Positions 50,649-59,100 are shown, numbered from the stretch's first letter. The stretch: DNA of 64,000 nt from Nocardiopsis sp. FR4 (GCF_009830945.1 NZ_VWVV01000027.1:45724-109723), one strand, 5' to 3'. Notes: generated from the sequence alone by a model not told the origin. A program made the numbers and translations.

Positions 50649-52042
50649 GGCAGCTCCACTCGGATTCGGGTCGGTCCGCCCTCGGGGCTGGACAGCTCCA
50701 TTGTGCCGCCCATGACGGCGACGCGGTCCCGGAGCCCGGTGAGCCCGGACCCCCGCGCGGGCTCGGCGCCGCCCGGGCCGTAGTCGGTGATCTCCAACAC
50801 GAGGACCTCGGCCGCCCCCGGACCGCCGGGAACGACGCTGGCGTGCACGGCGGCGGCGTTGGCCTCGGTGTGCTTGTGTACGTTGGTCAGCGCCTCGGCG
50901 GCCACGAAGTAGGCCGTGCCCTCCACGTGCGCGGGCAGGCGACGGGGGACCTCGGCGTCCACCCGGGCCGGGAAGGGGCAGCGGTCGGTGAGCTCGGCCA
51001 GGGCGGCGGGCAGGCCCCGGTCGGTGAGCACCCGTGGGTGGATGCCGCGCACCAGCTCGCGCAGCTCGGTGATGAGCTCGTCGGCATGGGCCTGGGCGGC
51101 GGCCACCCGGCGGTCGGCCTCACCGCCCTCCGCCAGGTCCAGGCGGGCCAGGCCCAGCTCCATGGACAGGGCCACGAGCCGTTGCTGGGCGCCGTCGTGC
51201 AGGTCGCGCTCGATGCGCCGGCGCTCGTACTCGAAGGCGTTGACCAGGCGGGCGCGGGACTCGGTGACCTGGCTGAGCTCGGCGCACAGCTCGTCCCTGG
51301 GCGGTCCGACCAGCAGGGCGCGGGCGGCCGCGGCGTGGACCTGGGCGCAGACCCCGGAGGCGTAGAGCAGCACGACGAGGACCACCGGGGAGAGCAGCGC
51401 GTACGGAACGGCCTCCTCCACCCTGGTGAGGGTGGCGGAGCCCATGATGATCTCGCCTCCCCCCTCCTCGCTGACGATGAGGGGGGCCAGCGCCAGGACG
51501 GCCCCCAGGAGGAACAGGCTGCCCAGGACCGTGGCGGTTCCGAAGGACAGGGGCAGCAGCAGGCCCGCGTAGGCGATCTCACGCCAGGTGGCGCCCTCGG
51601 CGTAACGGGTGCGGACCCACCCCCACAGGCCGGGCGGGGGCGGACGGTGGCCGTGGGGGAAGGGACCGCGGGCGACCAGGGACAGGCACCACCGCTGAAG
51701 GGCGGCCAGGGGCAGGGCGAGAAGGGGGGCTCCGACAGCGAACAGGACCAGGCCGCAGACGAACAACGCGGCCATGGGCGCGAACGCCAGTGTGTCCCAG
51801 GGCCGGGAGAACAGCATCCAGGTGAACACGGTCCAGGGCAGGTAGACGGGCATCCCGACGACCACCAGGGCCAGCCCGACGAGCACGGTGTTGGTGTTGT
51901 GGACCAGGGCCCGCCACGGCCACGCGGTGAGGAGGAAGCGGGGGCTGAGCAGGGCCCGGAGCAGGGTCGGCGGTCGGGAACGGCGGTCCCGCCCCCGGCC
52001 GGGGGGCGTGGCCGGGCCCGGAGGTGCGTCGAACGTGAGCAT
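50615..52042 (-). CDS. DesK/NarX-type sensor histidine kinase
   Basis: A 475-residue membrane kinase. The N-terminal half has about six hydrophobic helices (VLVGLALVVVGMPVYL, FAPMAALFVCGLVLFAVGAP and others) with little extracellular sequence. The HisKA_3 dimerisation domain follows, with phosphoacceptor His in RRRIERDLHDGAQQRLVALS, then the HATPase_c domain (AEALTNVHKHTEANA as N box, GSGLTGLRDRVAVMGG as G box). The ATG at 52042 follows GAGGGT. It is promoter-proximal to its regulator and overlaps it. The signal is probably membrane state or a hydrophobic ligand, by analogy with DesK. Confidence 0.9.
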   Translation of the reverse strand: MLTFDAPPGPATPPGRGRDRRSRPPTLLRALLSPRFLLTAWPWRALVHNTNTVLVGLALVVVGMPVYLPWTVFTWMLFSRPWDTLAFAPMAALFVCGLVLFAVGAPLLALPLAALQRWCLSLVARGPFPHGHRPPPPGLWGWVRTRYAEGATWREIAYAGLLLPLSFGTATVLGSLFLLGAVLALAPLIVSEEGGGEIIMGSATLTRVEEAVPYALLSPVVLVVLLYASGVCAQVHAAAARALLVGPPRDELCAELSQVTESRARLVNAFEYERRRIERDLHDGAQQRLVALSMELGLARLDLAEGGEADRRVAAAQAHADELITELRELVRGIHPRVLTDRGLPAALAELTDRCPFPARVDAEVPRRLPAHVEGTAYFVAAEALTNVHKHTEANAAAVHASVVPGGPGAAEVLVLEITDYGPGGAEPARGSGLTGLRDRVAVMGGTMELSSPEGGPTRIRVELPCGPIPPTPLT

Positions 52043-52176
52043 GACCCTCACGTTAGACAGGCCGGAAACGCCGGGGAATCGGCCCCGCCACCCGGTACGG
52101 GGTGGGGCTGGCCCCACCCCCGGTGCGGCGGACCGCCGCGCGTCCGTCCCAGCTCAGGACGATAGGGTGGGGCGAC

Positions 52177-53607
52177 GTGAGCGCGAAACCTCTGATCCCC
52201 GATGTCCTGGCTGCCCGCTACGCGTCCGCGGAGCTGACCCGGCTGTGGTCCCCCGAGTACAAGGTGGTCGCCGAGCGGCGGCTGTGGCTGGCCGTCCTGC
52301 GCGCCCAGGCGCGTCTGGGCGTGGACGTTCCCGCAGGCGTGGTCGAGGACTACGAGAAGGTCTTGGAGCGGGTGGACCTGGCCTCCATCGCCGAGCGCGA
52401 GCGCGTCACCCGCCACGACGTCAAGGCCCGCATCGAGGAGTTCAACGCCCTGGCCGGGCACGAGCACGTCCACAAGGGCATGACCTCGCGCGACCTGACC
52501 GAGAACGTCGAGCAGCTGCAGGTGCGCGACAGCCTGCTGCTGGTGCGCGACCGCGTGGTGGCGCTCCTGGCCCGGCTGGGCCGTCTGGCGGCCGAGCACG
52601 GCGGGACCGTGGTGGCGGGCCGGTCCCACAACGTGGCGGCCCAGGCCACGACCCTGGGCAAGCGGTTCGCGTCGGCGGCCGACGAGGTGCTGGTCGCCCA
52701 CGGGCGGCTGGAGGAGCTGATCGACCGCTACCCGCTGCGCGGGATCAAGGGCCCGGTGGGCACCGCGCAGGACATGTTGGACCTGCTGGGCGGGGACCGC
52801 GCGGCGCTGACCGCGCTGGAGGACGAGGTGGCCGCCCACCTGGGCTTCGCGCGGCGTCTCACCAGCGTGGGACAGGTCTACCCGCGCTCACTGGACTTCG
52901 AGGTGCTGACCGCGCTGGTGCAACTGGCCGCCGGTCCCTCGTCGCTGGCCAAGACCATCCGCCTGATGGCCGGGCACGAACTGGTCACCGAGGGGTTCGC
53001 CGAGGGGCAGGTCGGCTCCTCGGCCATGCCGCACAAGATGAACACGCGCTCGTGCGAGCGGGTCAACGGGCTGACCGTGATCCTGCGCGGGTACGCGTCG
53101 ATGGCCGGTGAGCTGGCCGGGGACCAGTGGAACGAGGGCGACGTGTCCTGCTCGGTGGTGCGCCGGGTGGCGCTGCCGGACGCGTTCTTCGCCTTCGACG
53201 GCCTGGTGGAGACGATGCTGACGGTGCTGGACGAGTTCGGCGCCTTCCCCGCGGTGGTCTCCGCCGAACTGGACCGCTACCTGCCGTTCCTGGCCACCAC
53301 CAAGATGCTCATGGCGGCCGTGCGCGCCGGGGTGGGCCGCGAGACCGCGCACGAGCTGATCAAGGAGCACGCGGTGGGCTCGGCCCTGGCGATGCGCCAG
53401 GAGGGCGCGGGCAACCGGTTGCTGGACCGGCTGGCCGAGGACGAGCGCTTCCCGCTGGACCGCGCGGAGCTGGACGCCCTGCTGGCCGACCGGATCACCT
53501 TCACCGGGGCCGCCGCCGACCAGGTCGCGGCCGTGGTGGAGCGGATCGGCGAGATCACCGCCGCGCACCCGGACGCGGCGGCCTACTCCCCCGGTTCGAT
53601 CCTGTAG
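52177..53607 (+). CDS. purB: Adenylosuccinate lyase
   Basis: A purine-biosynthesis enzyme that releases fumarate from SAICAR and adenylosuccinate. The 476 residues include the superfamily signature GSSAMPHKMNTRSCERV with the catalytic-Ser loop, and TSRDLTENVEQLQVRD and AGRSHNVAAQATTLGKRFA with the catalytic His. The length matches the long actinobacterial PurB group. The GTG at 52177 is preceded by TAGGGT 8 nt upstream, and the same AGGGTGGGG could serve as a weak ribosome binding site. An upstream in-frame extension to 52102 is unsupported. Confidence 0.95.
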   Translation: MSAKPLIPDVLAARYASAELTRLWSPEYKVVAERRLWLAVLRAQARLGVDVPAGVVEDYEKVLERVDLASIAERERVTRHDVKARIEEFNALAGHEHVHKGMTSRDLTENVEQLQVRDSLLLVRDRVVALLARLGRLAAEHGGTVVAGRSHNVAAQATTLGKRFASAADEVLVAHGRLEELIDRYPLRGIKGPVGTAQDMLDLLGGDRAALTALEDEVAAHLGFARRLTSVGQVYPRSLDFEVLTALVQLAAGPSSLAKTIRLMAGHELVTEGFAEGQVGSSAMPHKMNTRSCERVNGLTVILRGYASMAGELAGDQWNEGDVSCSVVRRVALPDAFFAFDGLVETMLTVLDEFGAFPAVVSAELDRYLPFLATTKMLMAAVRAGVGRETAHELIKEHAVGSALAMRQEGAGNRLLDRLAEDERFPLDRAELDALLADRITFTGAAADQVAAVVERIGEITAAHPDAAAYSPGSIL

Positions 53608-53628
53608 GCGGGACACCCGGACGGGCAC

Positions 53629-53664
53629 GGGGCCCGGGACGGTGCGACGCGCCGACCGGGCCCC
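53629..53664 (+). terminator. GC hairpin after purB
   Basis: Arms 53629-53637 and 53656-53664 (GGGGCCCGG/CCGGGCCCC) pair exactly over 9 bp with an 18-base loop, 22 bases after the purB stop. Confidence 0.55.
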
Positions 53665-53782
53665 GGCGCGTTCCCGCCCGACGCGCCTATGGCACAGCTC
53701 ACCTGTGCTAACACTGGGTCCGGAAGTTAACACCTATTACGGTTGTCGTGTCGGTAGGCCCCGCGCCCCCTGGGAGGACCCC

Positions 53783-53953
53783 GTGATCGACCCCGACTCC
53801 TTCGGCACCGCGCTGTGGACCGTGCTCCTGGTCGCCGCGTTCGTCGTCGCCCTGGGCCTGGCCGCCCTGTCCGACATGGCGATGCGCCGACGCGAGGACC
53901 GCGCCGCCGTACGCGGGCGCGGCACCGCCGGCTCCCGGGACCGCCGGAACTGA
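53783..53953 (+). CDS. Small single-TM membrane protein
   Basis: A 56-residue protein: a short N-terminus (MIDPDSFG), one helix (TALWTVLLVAAFVVALGLAAL) and a basic cytosolic tail (RRREDRAAVRGRGTAGSRDRRN). The GTG at 53783 is fixed by GGGAGGA 5 nt upstream. It is bracketed by an AT-rich promoter-like stretch (53708-53750) and a perfect hairpin, so it looks like a real monocistronic gene of unknown function. Confidence 0.7.
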   Translation: MIDPDSFGTALWTVLLVAAFVVALGLAALSDMAMRRREDRAAVRGRGTAGSRDRRN

Positions 53954-53954
53954 G

Positions 53955-53980
53955 CGGTCCGGGGGAGCGCCCCCGGACCG
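53955..53980. terminator. Perfect 11-bp bidirectional hairpin
   Basis: CGGTCCGGGGG (53955-53965) and CCCCCGGACCG (53970-53980) around AGCG. It starts 1 base after one stop and ends 1 base before the convergent stop. Confidence 0.82.
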
Positions 53981-53981
53981 T

Positions 53982-54938
53982 TCAGCCCACCAGCCGGGCG
54001 AACAGGGCCGGGTCCACGTTGCCCCCGGACACGACCGCGACCGTCTCCTCGGGACGGCCGGGAACGGTGGCCACCCGGCCCGCCAGGATCGCGGCGGCGG
54101 CCAGGGCCCCGCTGGGCTCGGCTACCAGGCGCGCCCCGTGCGCCAGCACCGCCACGGCGCGGGCGATCTCCTCCTCGGTCACCGTCACGATCTCGTCCAG
54201 CCGGGCCCGCAGGTGGGCGAAGGTGAGCTCGGACAGGCAGACCCGCGTGCCGTCGGCCAGCGTGCGGTGGGTGCGCTCGGGCGTCCAGGTCACCAGCCGT
54301 CCCGTGCGCAGGCTCTCGGCGGCGTCGGCGGCCAGCTCGGGCTCCACGCCCACCACCCGGACCCGGCGCGGGTGGACGGTCCACGCCGCGGTGGCCACCC
54401 CCGAGGCCAGTCCCCCGCCGCCCACGGGCACGACGATGGTCGTCACCTCGGGTGACTGCTCCAGGATCTCCAGGCCCACGGTGCCCTGGCCCGCGATGAC
54501 CCGGGGGTCGTCGAAGGGCGGCACCAGGGCGAGCCGTTCGGTCTCCTGGAGTTCGCGGGCGGCCTCCTCCCGCCGCGCGGGCGGCACCGGGACCACCCGC
54601 GCGCCCAGGGCACGGATGCGGTCGGCCTTGACCTTGGGCGCGCCCTCGGGGACCACGACGGTGCAGGGCACCCCCGCGCGGGCCGCGGCGTGGGCCAGGG
54701 CCTGTCCGTGGTTTCCGGAGGAGTGGGTGACCACGCCGTTGGCGCGCTGGGCGGGGTTGAGCAGGGCGACGGCGTTGGTGGCGCCGCGCAGCTTGAAGGC
54801 GCCGGTGGGCTGGAGGCTCTCGGGTTTGAGCAGGAAGGGCGGTCCGTCGGGCGGCCCCGCGGTCAGGGGGGTGCGCACGACCAGGCCCTGTAAGCGGGTC
54901 TCGGCGGCGCGGACGTCGTCGGCGGTGATCAGTTCCAT
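53982..54938 (-). CDS. Threonine-dehydratase-like PLP enzyme (fold type II), stand-alone
   Basis: A 318-residue serine/threonine ammonia-lyase-type enzyme. PLP Lys in PTGAFKLRGATNAV, substrate loop THSSGNHGQALAHAAARAG, phosphate loop VVPVGGGGLASGVA, and a conserved Ser/Gly near the end (VAVVSGGNVDP). It has no ACT domain, so it is a catabolic type. The ATG at 54938 is preferred (MELITADDVRAAE is a typical N-terminus). It resembles the LysR-linked paralogue at 32189-33112 in length and motifs but has no regulator nearby. Confidence 0.88.
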   Translation of the reverse strand: MELITADDVRAAETRLQGLVVRTPLTAGPPDGPPFLLKPESLQPTGAFKLRGATNAVALLNPAQRANGVVTHSSGNHGQALAHAAARAGVPCTVVVPEGAPKVKADRIRALGARVVPVPPARREEAARELQETERLALVPPFDDPRVIAGQGTVGLEILEQSPEVTTIVVPVGGGGLASGVATAAWTVHPRRVRVVGVEPELAADAAESLRTGRLVTWTPERTHRTLADGTRVCLSELTFAHLRARLDEIVTVTEEEIARAVAVLAHGARLVAEPSGALAAAAILAGRVATVPGRPEETVAVVSGGNVDPALFARLVG

Positions 54939-55116
54939 ACGCGGTGTATGCCCGGAGGCGGTCACAGCACACGCCGGGGCCTCCCCGCCGCGTGCTCCGT
55001 TCCGGACGCGGTGGAGCTCTGGCGCTTACCGGGCCGGTGGCGGACACGGACGGCGGCTCCCCGGTCCCCGCGGGCCGACACGCTCCGGGCGGCGGGGCAC
55101 GGGATAATCGGTGCCG

Positions 55117-55710
55117 ATGCGTACCGAATGGACTCCAGAGGACCTGCCCGGGCGGGCGTTCTACAAGCTCCTGACGGCCCTGGTGGTGCCGCGCCCCATC
55201 GCGTGGGTCTCCACCACCTCCGCCGCGGGCGTGGACAACCTGGCCCCGCACTCGTTCTTCACCGTGGCGAGCACCGACCCGCCGATCGTGCAGTTCACGT
55301 CGGTGGGCCGCAAGGACTCGCTGCGCAACGCGGAAGAGACCGGGGAGTTCGTGGTCAACCTGGCCCCCGAGTCCCTGTGGAAGCAGGTCAACGCCAGCGG
55401 CACCCCCTACCCGCCGGAGGTGGACGAGTTCGAGGCGCTGGGGATCACCCGCCAGGCCAGCTCGGCGGTGCGCCCGCCCCGGGTCGCCGACTCCCCCGCG
55501 GCCCTGGAGTGCGTTGTGCACTCCACGGTGGAGCTGGGCGACTGCACGCTGGTCCTGGGCCGGGTAGTGTGCGCGGCCGTGGCGGACGGGGTGCTCGTGG
55601 ACGGGCACCCCGAGGTGACCCGGATGCGCCCGCTGGCGCGGCTGGGCCGCGACGAGTGGTCCACCCTGGGCGAGGTGACCTCCCTGGCCCGCCTGCCCCA
55701 CCGACCCTGA
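55117..55710 (+). CDS. Flavin-reductase-like FMN-binding split-barrel protein
   Basis: A 197-residue protein of the flavin_reductase-like domain family. The flavin-binding strands are RPIAWVSTTSAAGVDNLAPHSFFTVASTDP and VGRKDSLRNAEETGEFVVNL. Members reduce FMN/FAD with NAD(P)H or bind flavin for partner oxygenases. A GATAAT hexamer ends 8 nt before the ATG at 55117 and there is no Shine-Dalgarno sequence, so a leaderless mRNA is likely; the GTG at 55111 is the alternative start. Isolated gene, partner unknown. Confidence 0.87.
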   Translation: MRTEWTPEDLPGRAFYKLLTALVVPRPIAWVSTTSAAGVDNLAPHSFFTVASTDPPIVQFTSVGRKDSLRNAEETGEFVVNLAPESLWKQVNASGTPYPPEVDEFEALGITRQASSAVRPPRVADSPAALECVVHSTVELGDCTLVLGRVVCAAVADGVLVDGHPEVTRMRPLARLGRDEWSTLGEVTSLARLPHRP

Positions 55711-55754
55711 CGCTCCCGACGCGGGTCAGGGCGCCCGGCGTTTCCCCGGCGGCC

Positions 55755-56432
55755 TCAGACCCGCAGCTCCACCTCGGGAACGGGGAGGGTGGACAGGTAC
55801 TCCAGCACCGGCGCGGGGTCCCCGCTCCAGTCCATGGCGCGCACCTGGTCCGGGGTGCGGCGCCCGGTGCTGGCTCGGGCCAGCTCGAAGGCGGTGGCCG
55901 ACCACCGCAGCGCGTCGCGGTCCTCACCCCGGCCCAGGATCCACTCCTGTCCGGTGTCGGTGGCCGCCACGCGCACCCCGGGCAGTTCGGGGGACCACGT
56001 CCGGGCCAGTCCGCCCACGGTGAAGTGCGCCAGCTGGTCGGCGTCCAGGGTCTGGGCGTCCATGCCCAGGGCGCCGCGCACGTCGTTCTCGTGGTGCCAC
56101 AGGTCCAGGGCGGGCAGGGAGTAGCGGGCCCGTTTCCGGGTGGCGAAGACCCGCAGCAGGGCGGGGGTGTCCTCGCGCCATGCCGCGCAGATCTGGGCCA
56201 GGTCCAGGTGGGCGCGCTCGGCCACCTGGCGGGCGGTCGTCTCGTCGTCGGCCGGGGGGCTGACCCGGTCGGCGGCCACGTCGGCGCAGATCCCGGCGAG
56301 GTGGGCGTAGGTCTGCTGGACGTTCCAGGCGGGCAGGGCGGGGACGGGGGTGGTCCGCTGCTCGGGGTTGAGGTCCTCGGCGAGGGAGAGCATGCGGTCC
56401 TGGCAGCGGATGTAGACGTCGGCGGTATCCAT
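55755..56432 (-). CDS. TIGR03083-family DinB-fold protein (mycothiol/maleylpyruvate-isomerase-like)
   Basis: A 225-residue protein with a DinB-like N-terminal domain (AWNVQQTYAHLAGICADVAADRV and LDLWHHENDVRGALG supply the metal histidines) and a C-terminal MDMPI-C-like domain (WSATAFELARASTGRRTPDQV). These occur in mycothiol-dependent enzymes. The ATG at 56432 lies 2 bases from a perfect 37-base palindrome and has no ribosome binding site; TACCGT within the palindrome is 7 nt upstream, so transcription probably starts at the ATG. An in-frame GTG at 56441 is unlikely. Confidence 0.83.
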   Translation of the reverse strand: MDTADVYIRCQDRMLSLAEDLNPEQRTTPVPALPAWNVQQTYAHLAGICADVAADRVSPPADDETTARQVAERAHLDLAQICAAWREDTPALLRVFATRKRARYSLPALDLWHHENDVRGALGMDAQTLDADQLAHFTVGGLARTWSPELPGVRVAATDTGQEWILGRGEDRDALRWSATAFELARASTGRRTPDQVRAMDWSGDPAPVLEYLSTLPVPEVELRV

Positions 56433-56434
56433 GA

Positions 56435-56471
56435 GCGCCACGGTACCGAACGCTGTTCGGTACCGTGGCGC
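56435..56471. promoter_or_regulatory. Perfect 17-bp inverted repeat over the promoter of the DinB-fold gene
   Basis: Arms 56435-56451 and 56455-56471 are exact reverse complements around GCT. The predicted -10 hexamer TACCGT (minus strand, 56445-56440) lies inside one arm and the start codon is 2 bases beyond. Either a strong operator or, if transcribed, a start-blocking hairpin. Confidence 0.65.
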
Positions 56472-56558
56472 CGGGGACCGCGCGGGCGCCCGGGCCCCTC
56501 ACGGGGTCCCGGGGCCCTTCATGGGGGGTACGGCCCCCGAGTCGGTGTCACCGCGGGG

Positions 56559-57593
56559 TCACGACTCCTGGCAGGCGACCTCCGGGGCGATGTTCACTCC
56601 CCCGTGGGTGGCGGTGAAGCCGAAACTGGTGGACTCACCGGGCGCGAGGCGGCCGTTGTGGCCCACGTTGGTGGCCTCGAAGTGGGCGCCGTGGTTGACC
56701 AGCGAGGCGTTCCAGGCGCTGCTGACCTGCTGGCCGTTGGCGAACACCCAGTCCACCATCCAGCCGTCCACACCGTTCTCCCCGGCGGTGACCTCCACCT
56801 GGCCCTGGAACCCGCTGCTCCACTCGTTGACCACGGTGTACTCGGCCGTGCAGTACTCACCGTCCGGGCTCGGCTCCGGGTCCGGGCTCGGCTCCGGGTC
56901 CGGGTCCGGTCCCGGGTCGGAGCCGCCGGTGAAGACCACGTCCGAGCAGTTGTAGAACGACTCGGGGCTGTCCGAGCGCTCCCAGACCACGTAGACGATG
57001 TGCTGGCCGCTCTTGTCCGGCAGGTCCACGTCCCAGTAGTACTCGGCCCCGGCCACGCCGCCGCTGCGCAGCGGCGGGTTGGTCACCTGGTCGATGAGCT
57101 CCAGGTCGTCCCACTCCAGGGCGTCGGTGGCCGGGTTGAAGCCGTCCTTGGTGACGTAGGTGAAGAAGGTGCCCGGGTGCGCGGCCCAGGCGTTGTGGTG
57201 GAACTCCACCGTCTGCCCCGCGGGCAGGGAGGTGGTCGGCCAGTCGGCGCGCACCTCGTTGAACGCCGAGAAGCGCTCGGTGGGTCCGCACAGCTCGCCG
57301 TCGGCCACGAACTCGCGGTGGCGGTCCTCGGAGTTGCTGATGAGGTTGCCGAACCAGTTCCAGAACGGGTAGTCCCCGCCCTCGGCCAGGGCGTCGGCGC
57401 AGGCGTCGTTGGTGGGCTGCAGGGCGCCGCCGCTGCTGCCCTTGGTGGCGTCCTGGAAACAGGCGTAGGTGCGGCTGGCGGGGTAGGTGAAGGCGCCGTG
57501 CGCTTCGGCGGACTCGGGCAGGGCGACCACGGCCGTGCCGATGGCCAGTCCGCCGAGCGCCACGGTCAGGGCGATGGCGTCGCGTGACCTCAT
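56559..57593 (-). CDS. Secreted AA10 lytic polysaccharide monooxygenase with CBM2
   Basis: A copper oxygenase cutting crystalline cellulose or chitin. A signal peptide ends at ESAEA, so mature His32 (HGAFTYPASRTYACF) becomes the N-terminal copper ligand; the second ligand His139 is in NAWAAHPGTFFTYV. The AA10 domain covers 32-225, followed by a Pro/Asp linker (residues about 228-250) and a C-terminal CBM2 starting CTAEYTVVNEWSSGFQGQ with conserved Trp residues. The ATG at 57593 is chosen; an in-frame TTG 12 bases upstream is possible. Cellulose activity is inferred from CBM2 and neighbours. Last gene of the cluster, 84 bases after the GH5 stop. Confidence 0.94.
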   Translation of the reverse strand: MRSRDAIALTVALGGLAIGTAVVALPESAEAHGAFTYPASRTYACFQDATKGSSGGALQPTNDACADALAEGGDYPFWNWFGNLISNSEDRHREFVADGELCGPTERFSAFNEVRADWPTTSLPAGQTVEFHHNAWAAHPGTFFTYVTKDGFNPATDALEWDDLELIDQVTNPPLRSGGVAGAEYYWDVDLPDKSGQHIVYVVWERSDSPESFYNCSDVVFTGGSDPGPDPDPEPSPDPEPSPDGEYCTAEYTVVNEWSSGFQGQVEVTAGENGVDGWMVDWVFANGQQVSSAWNASLVNHGAHFEATNVGHNGRLAPGESTSFGFTATHGGVNIAPEVACQES

Positions 57594-57621
57594 GGGTCGT
57601 TCCAATCTGTGTGGGGGGTGG

Positions 57622-57651
57622 CCCGGCCGCGCCCGCGGGGGTGCGGCCGGG
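57622..57651 (-). terminator. Weak GC hairpin between GH5 and AA10 genes
   Basis: CCCGGCCGC (57622-57630) and GCGGCCGGG (57643-57651) pair over 9 bp with a 12-base loop. It may attenuate rather than stop read-through into the AA10 gene, whose own promoter is not evident in the 84-base gap. Confidence 0.45.
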
Positions 57652-57677
57652 GGTCTGGTGCTGTTCCCTCGGCGGGA

Positions 57678-59024
57678 TCAGGCGGTGCAGGAGAGCGCGG
57701 GTGTGGAGACGCTCCCGTTGTGGGTGCCGATGAAGCCGAACGAGGTCGACTGCCCGGCGGCCAGGGTGCCGTTGTATCCGGCGTCGGTGGCGGTGACGGT
57801 GGACCCGCTGGTGTTCACCGAGGCGTTCCAGGCGTGGGAGACGCTCTCGCCGCTCCCGAGGGTCCACGTCACCGTCCAGCCGGTGATCGGGGCCCCGGCG
57901 GTGACGGTCACCTCGCCCTGGAAGCCGTTGTTCCACTGCCCGGTCACGGCGTAGGAGGCCTCGCAGTCGCCCGCGGGCGGGTCGGTCGGCTCCTCCGTGG
58001 GCTCCTCGGTGGGCGGGTCGGTCGGGCCGCCCCCGCCGTAGACGGGTGCCTCCACCGCGGTCGAGGCGATGCCGTCGGGGCCGTGGAAGATGCGCTCGCC
58101 CCAGGGGGTCAGGCGGTTGACGTCGAAGTCCTCGACCATGTCCAGGTACTCGACGCCTCCGCCGTTGCCGCTCCAGGACCAGCCGATGTAGCCCAGCCCG
58201 AGCCGCTCGGTGTGGGCCATGATCGCGTCCTCGTCGGGGTTGCCGTCGGAGTGGTCGTGGCCGAACTCGCCGACCAGCAGCGGCAGGCCCGCGTCGACGA
58301 AGGACTCCAGGTAGGAGACGACCGTCGACTCCTGCGCGTAGACGCCGTACATGTGGATGGAGAAGATCGTGTTGCGGTGCGGGTCGGAGTCGAAGACGGA
58401 CCGGGCGTTGTCGCGCATGATGCCCTGCCAGTCCTGGCCCCAGTTGGGCGCGTCCACCACCAGCGTGTGGTCGAAGCCCGCGTCGCGCAGGCGCCGGATG
58501 GCCGCGCTGGTGTCACCGGCCCAGCCCTGGTTGACGGTCGCGTCGTTGCCGTAGGGCTCGTTGCCGATGTTGACGAGGATGTGGTCCTCCTCGCCCTCGA
58601 CGGCGTCCTGGACCCGAAGCCAGTAGTCCACGGCCCGGTCCAGCGGGACGGCCGCGGCGGCCTCCCCGTAGCCGGTGGTGTCGTGCACCTCCAGCATGCA
58701 GATCAGGCGGTTGGCCTTGCACTCGGCGACGATGTCGGCCACGTCGTCGACGTCGTTCTCCTGCCACTGGTCGCCGCTGCTGAGGACCACCCGCACCGTG
58801 TTGGCCCCCAGCGACTTGATGTCGGCGAAGGCTCCGGTCTGGTGGGTGTACCAGGCGTGCGGGTGGCTGACACCGCGGATGACGAAGTCGTTGCCGGAGG
58901 CGTCGACCAGGCGGCCGTCGCTGATCCGGAAACCGGTGTCGGCGTGTGCGGGCAGGGTGTACGCGAGTAGCGCCGCCACCAGGGTCAGCACGGACCCCAG
59001 GGCGATGAGGAGGCGTTTGATCAT
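57678..59024 (-). CDS. Secreted GH5 (GH5_8-like) beta-mannanase with C-terminal CBM2
   Basis: A 448-residue secreted endo-glycosidase. Signal peptide to about residue 28. The N-terminal GVSHPHAWYTHQTGAFADIK followed by GANTVRVVLSSG is characteristic of actinobacterial mannan endo-1,4-beta-mannosidases. Acid/base Glu156 in VNIGNEPYGN and nucleophile Glu253 in LLVGEFGHDH are present. A Pro/Thr/Glu linker (334-350) precedes the CBM2 (Cys353-Cys446). The CBM2 DNA aligns without gaps to that of the GH10 gene. The ATG at 59024 follows GGAG; the open frame to 59138 crosses the operator. A LacI-type palindrome lies 26-37 bases upstream, so it is probably separately induced by manno-oligosaccharides. 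Confidence 0.93.
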   Translation of the reverse strand: MIKRLLIALGSVLTLVAALLAYTLPAHADTGFRISDGRLVDASGNDFVIRGVSHPHAWYTHQTGAFADIKSLGANTVRVVLSSGDQWQENDVDDVADIVAECKANRLICMLEVHDTTGYGEAAAAVPLDRAVDYWLRVQDAVEGEEDHILVNIGNEPYGNDATVNQGWAGDTSAAIRRLRDAGFDHTLVVDAPNWGQDWQGIMRDNARSVFDSDPHRNTIFSIHMYGVYAQESTVVSYLESFVDAGLPLLVGEFGHDHSDGNPDEDAIMAHTERLGLGYIGWSWSGNGGGVEYLDMVEDFDVNRLTPWGERIFHGPDGIASTAVEAPVYGGGGPTDPPTEEPTEEPTDPPAGDCEASYAVTGQWNNGFQGEVTVTAGAPITGWTVTWTLGSGESVSHAWNASVNTSGSTVTATDAGYNGTLAAGQSTSFGFIGTHNGSVSTPALSCTA

Positions 59025-59049
59025 CGCGGGACTCCAGACGGGAGGAGAT

Positions 59050-59061
59050 GACAACGTTGTC
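59050..59061. promoter_or_regulatory. LacI-type palindromic operator upstream of the mannanase
   Basis: GACAACGTTGTC is a perfect 12-base palindrome centred on CG, the typical symmetry of LacI-family operators, 26 bases before the GH5 start. No lacI-type gene is in the window. Confidence 0.65.
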
Positions 59062-59100
59062 GGATTACGGTGGTCCACCGCCCGGGGAGGGCGGTGGTGC

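Noticed and set aside
53725..53736. The 12-base GAAGTTAACACC shared with the GH48 promoter region near 63669
   Set aside because: It is short and one-off, and could reflect two similar -10 regions rather than a common regulator. Kept only as a note.
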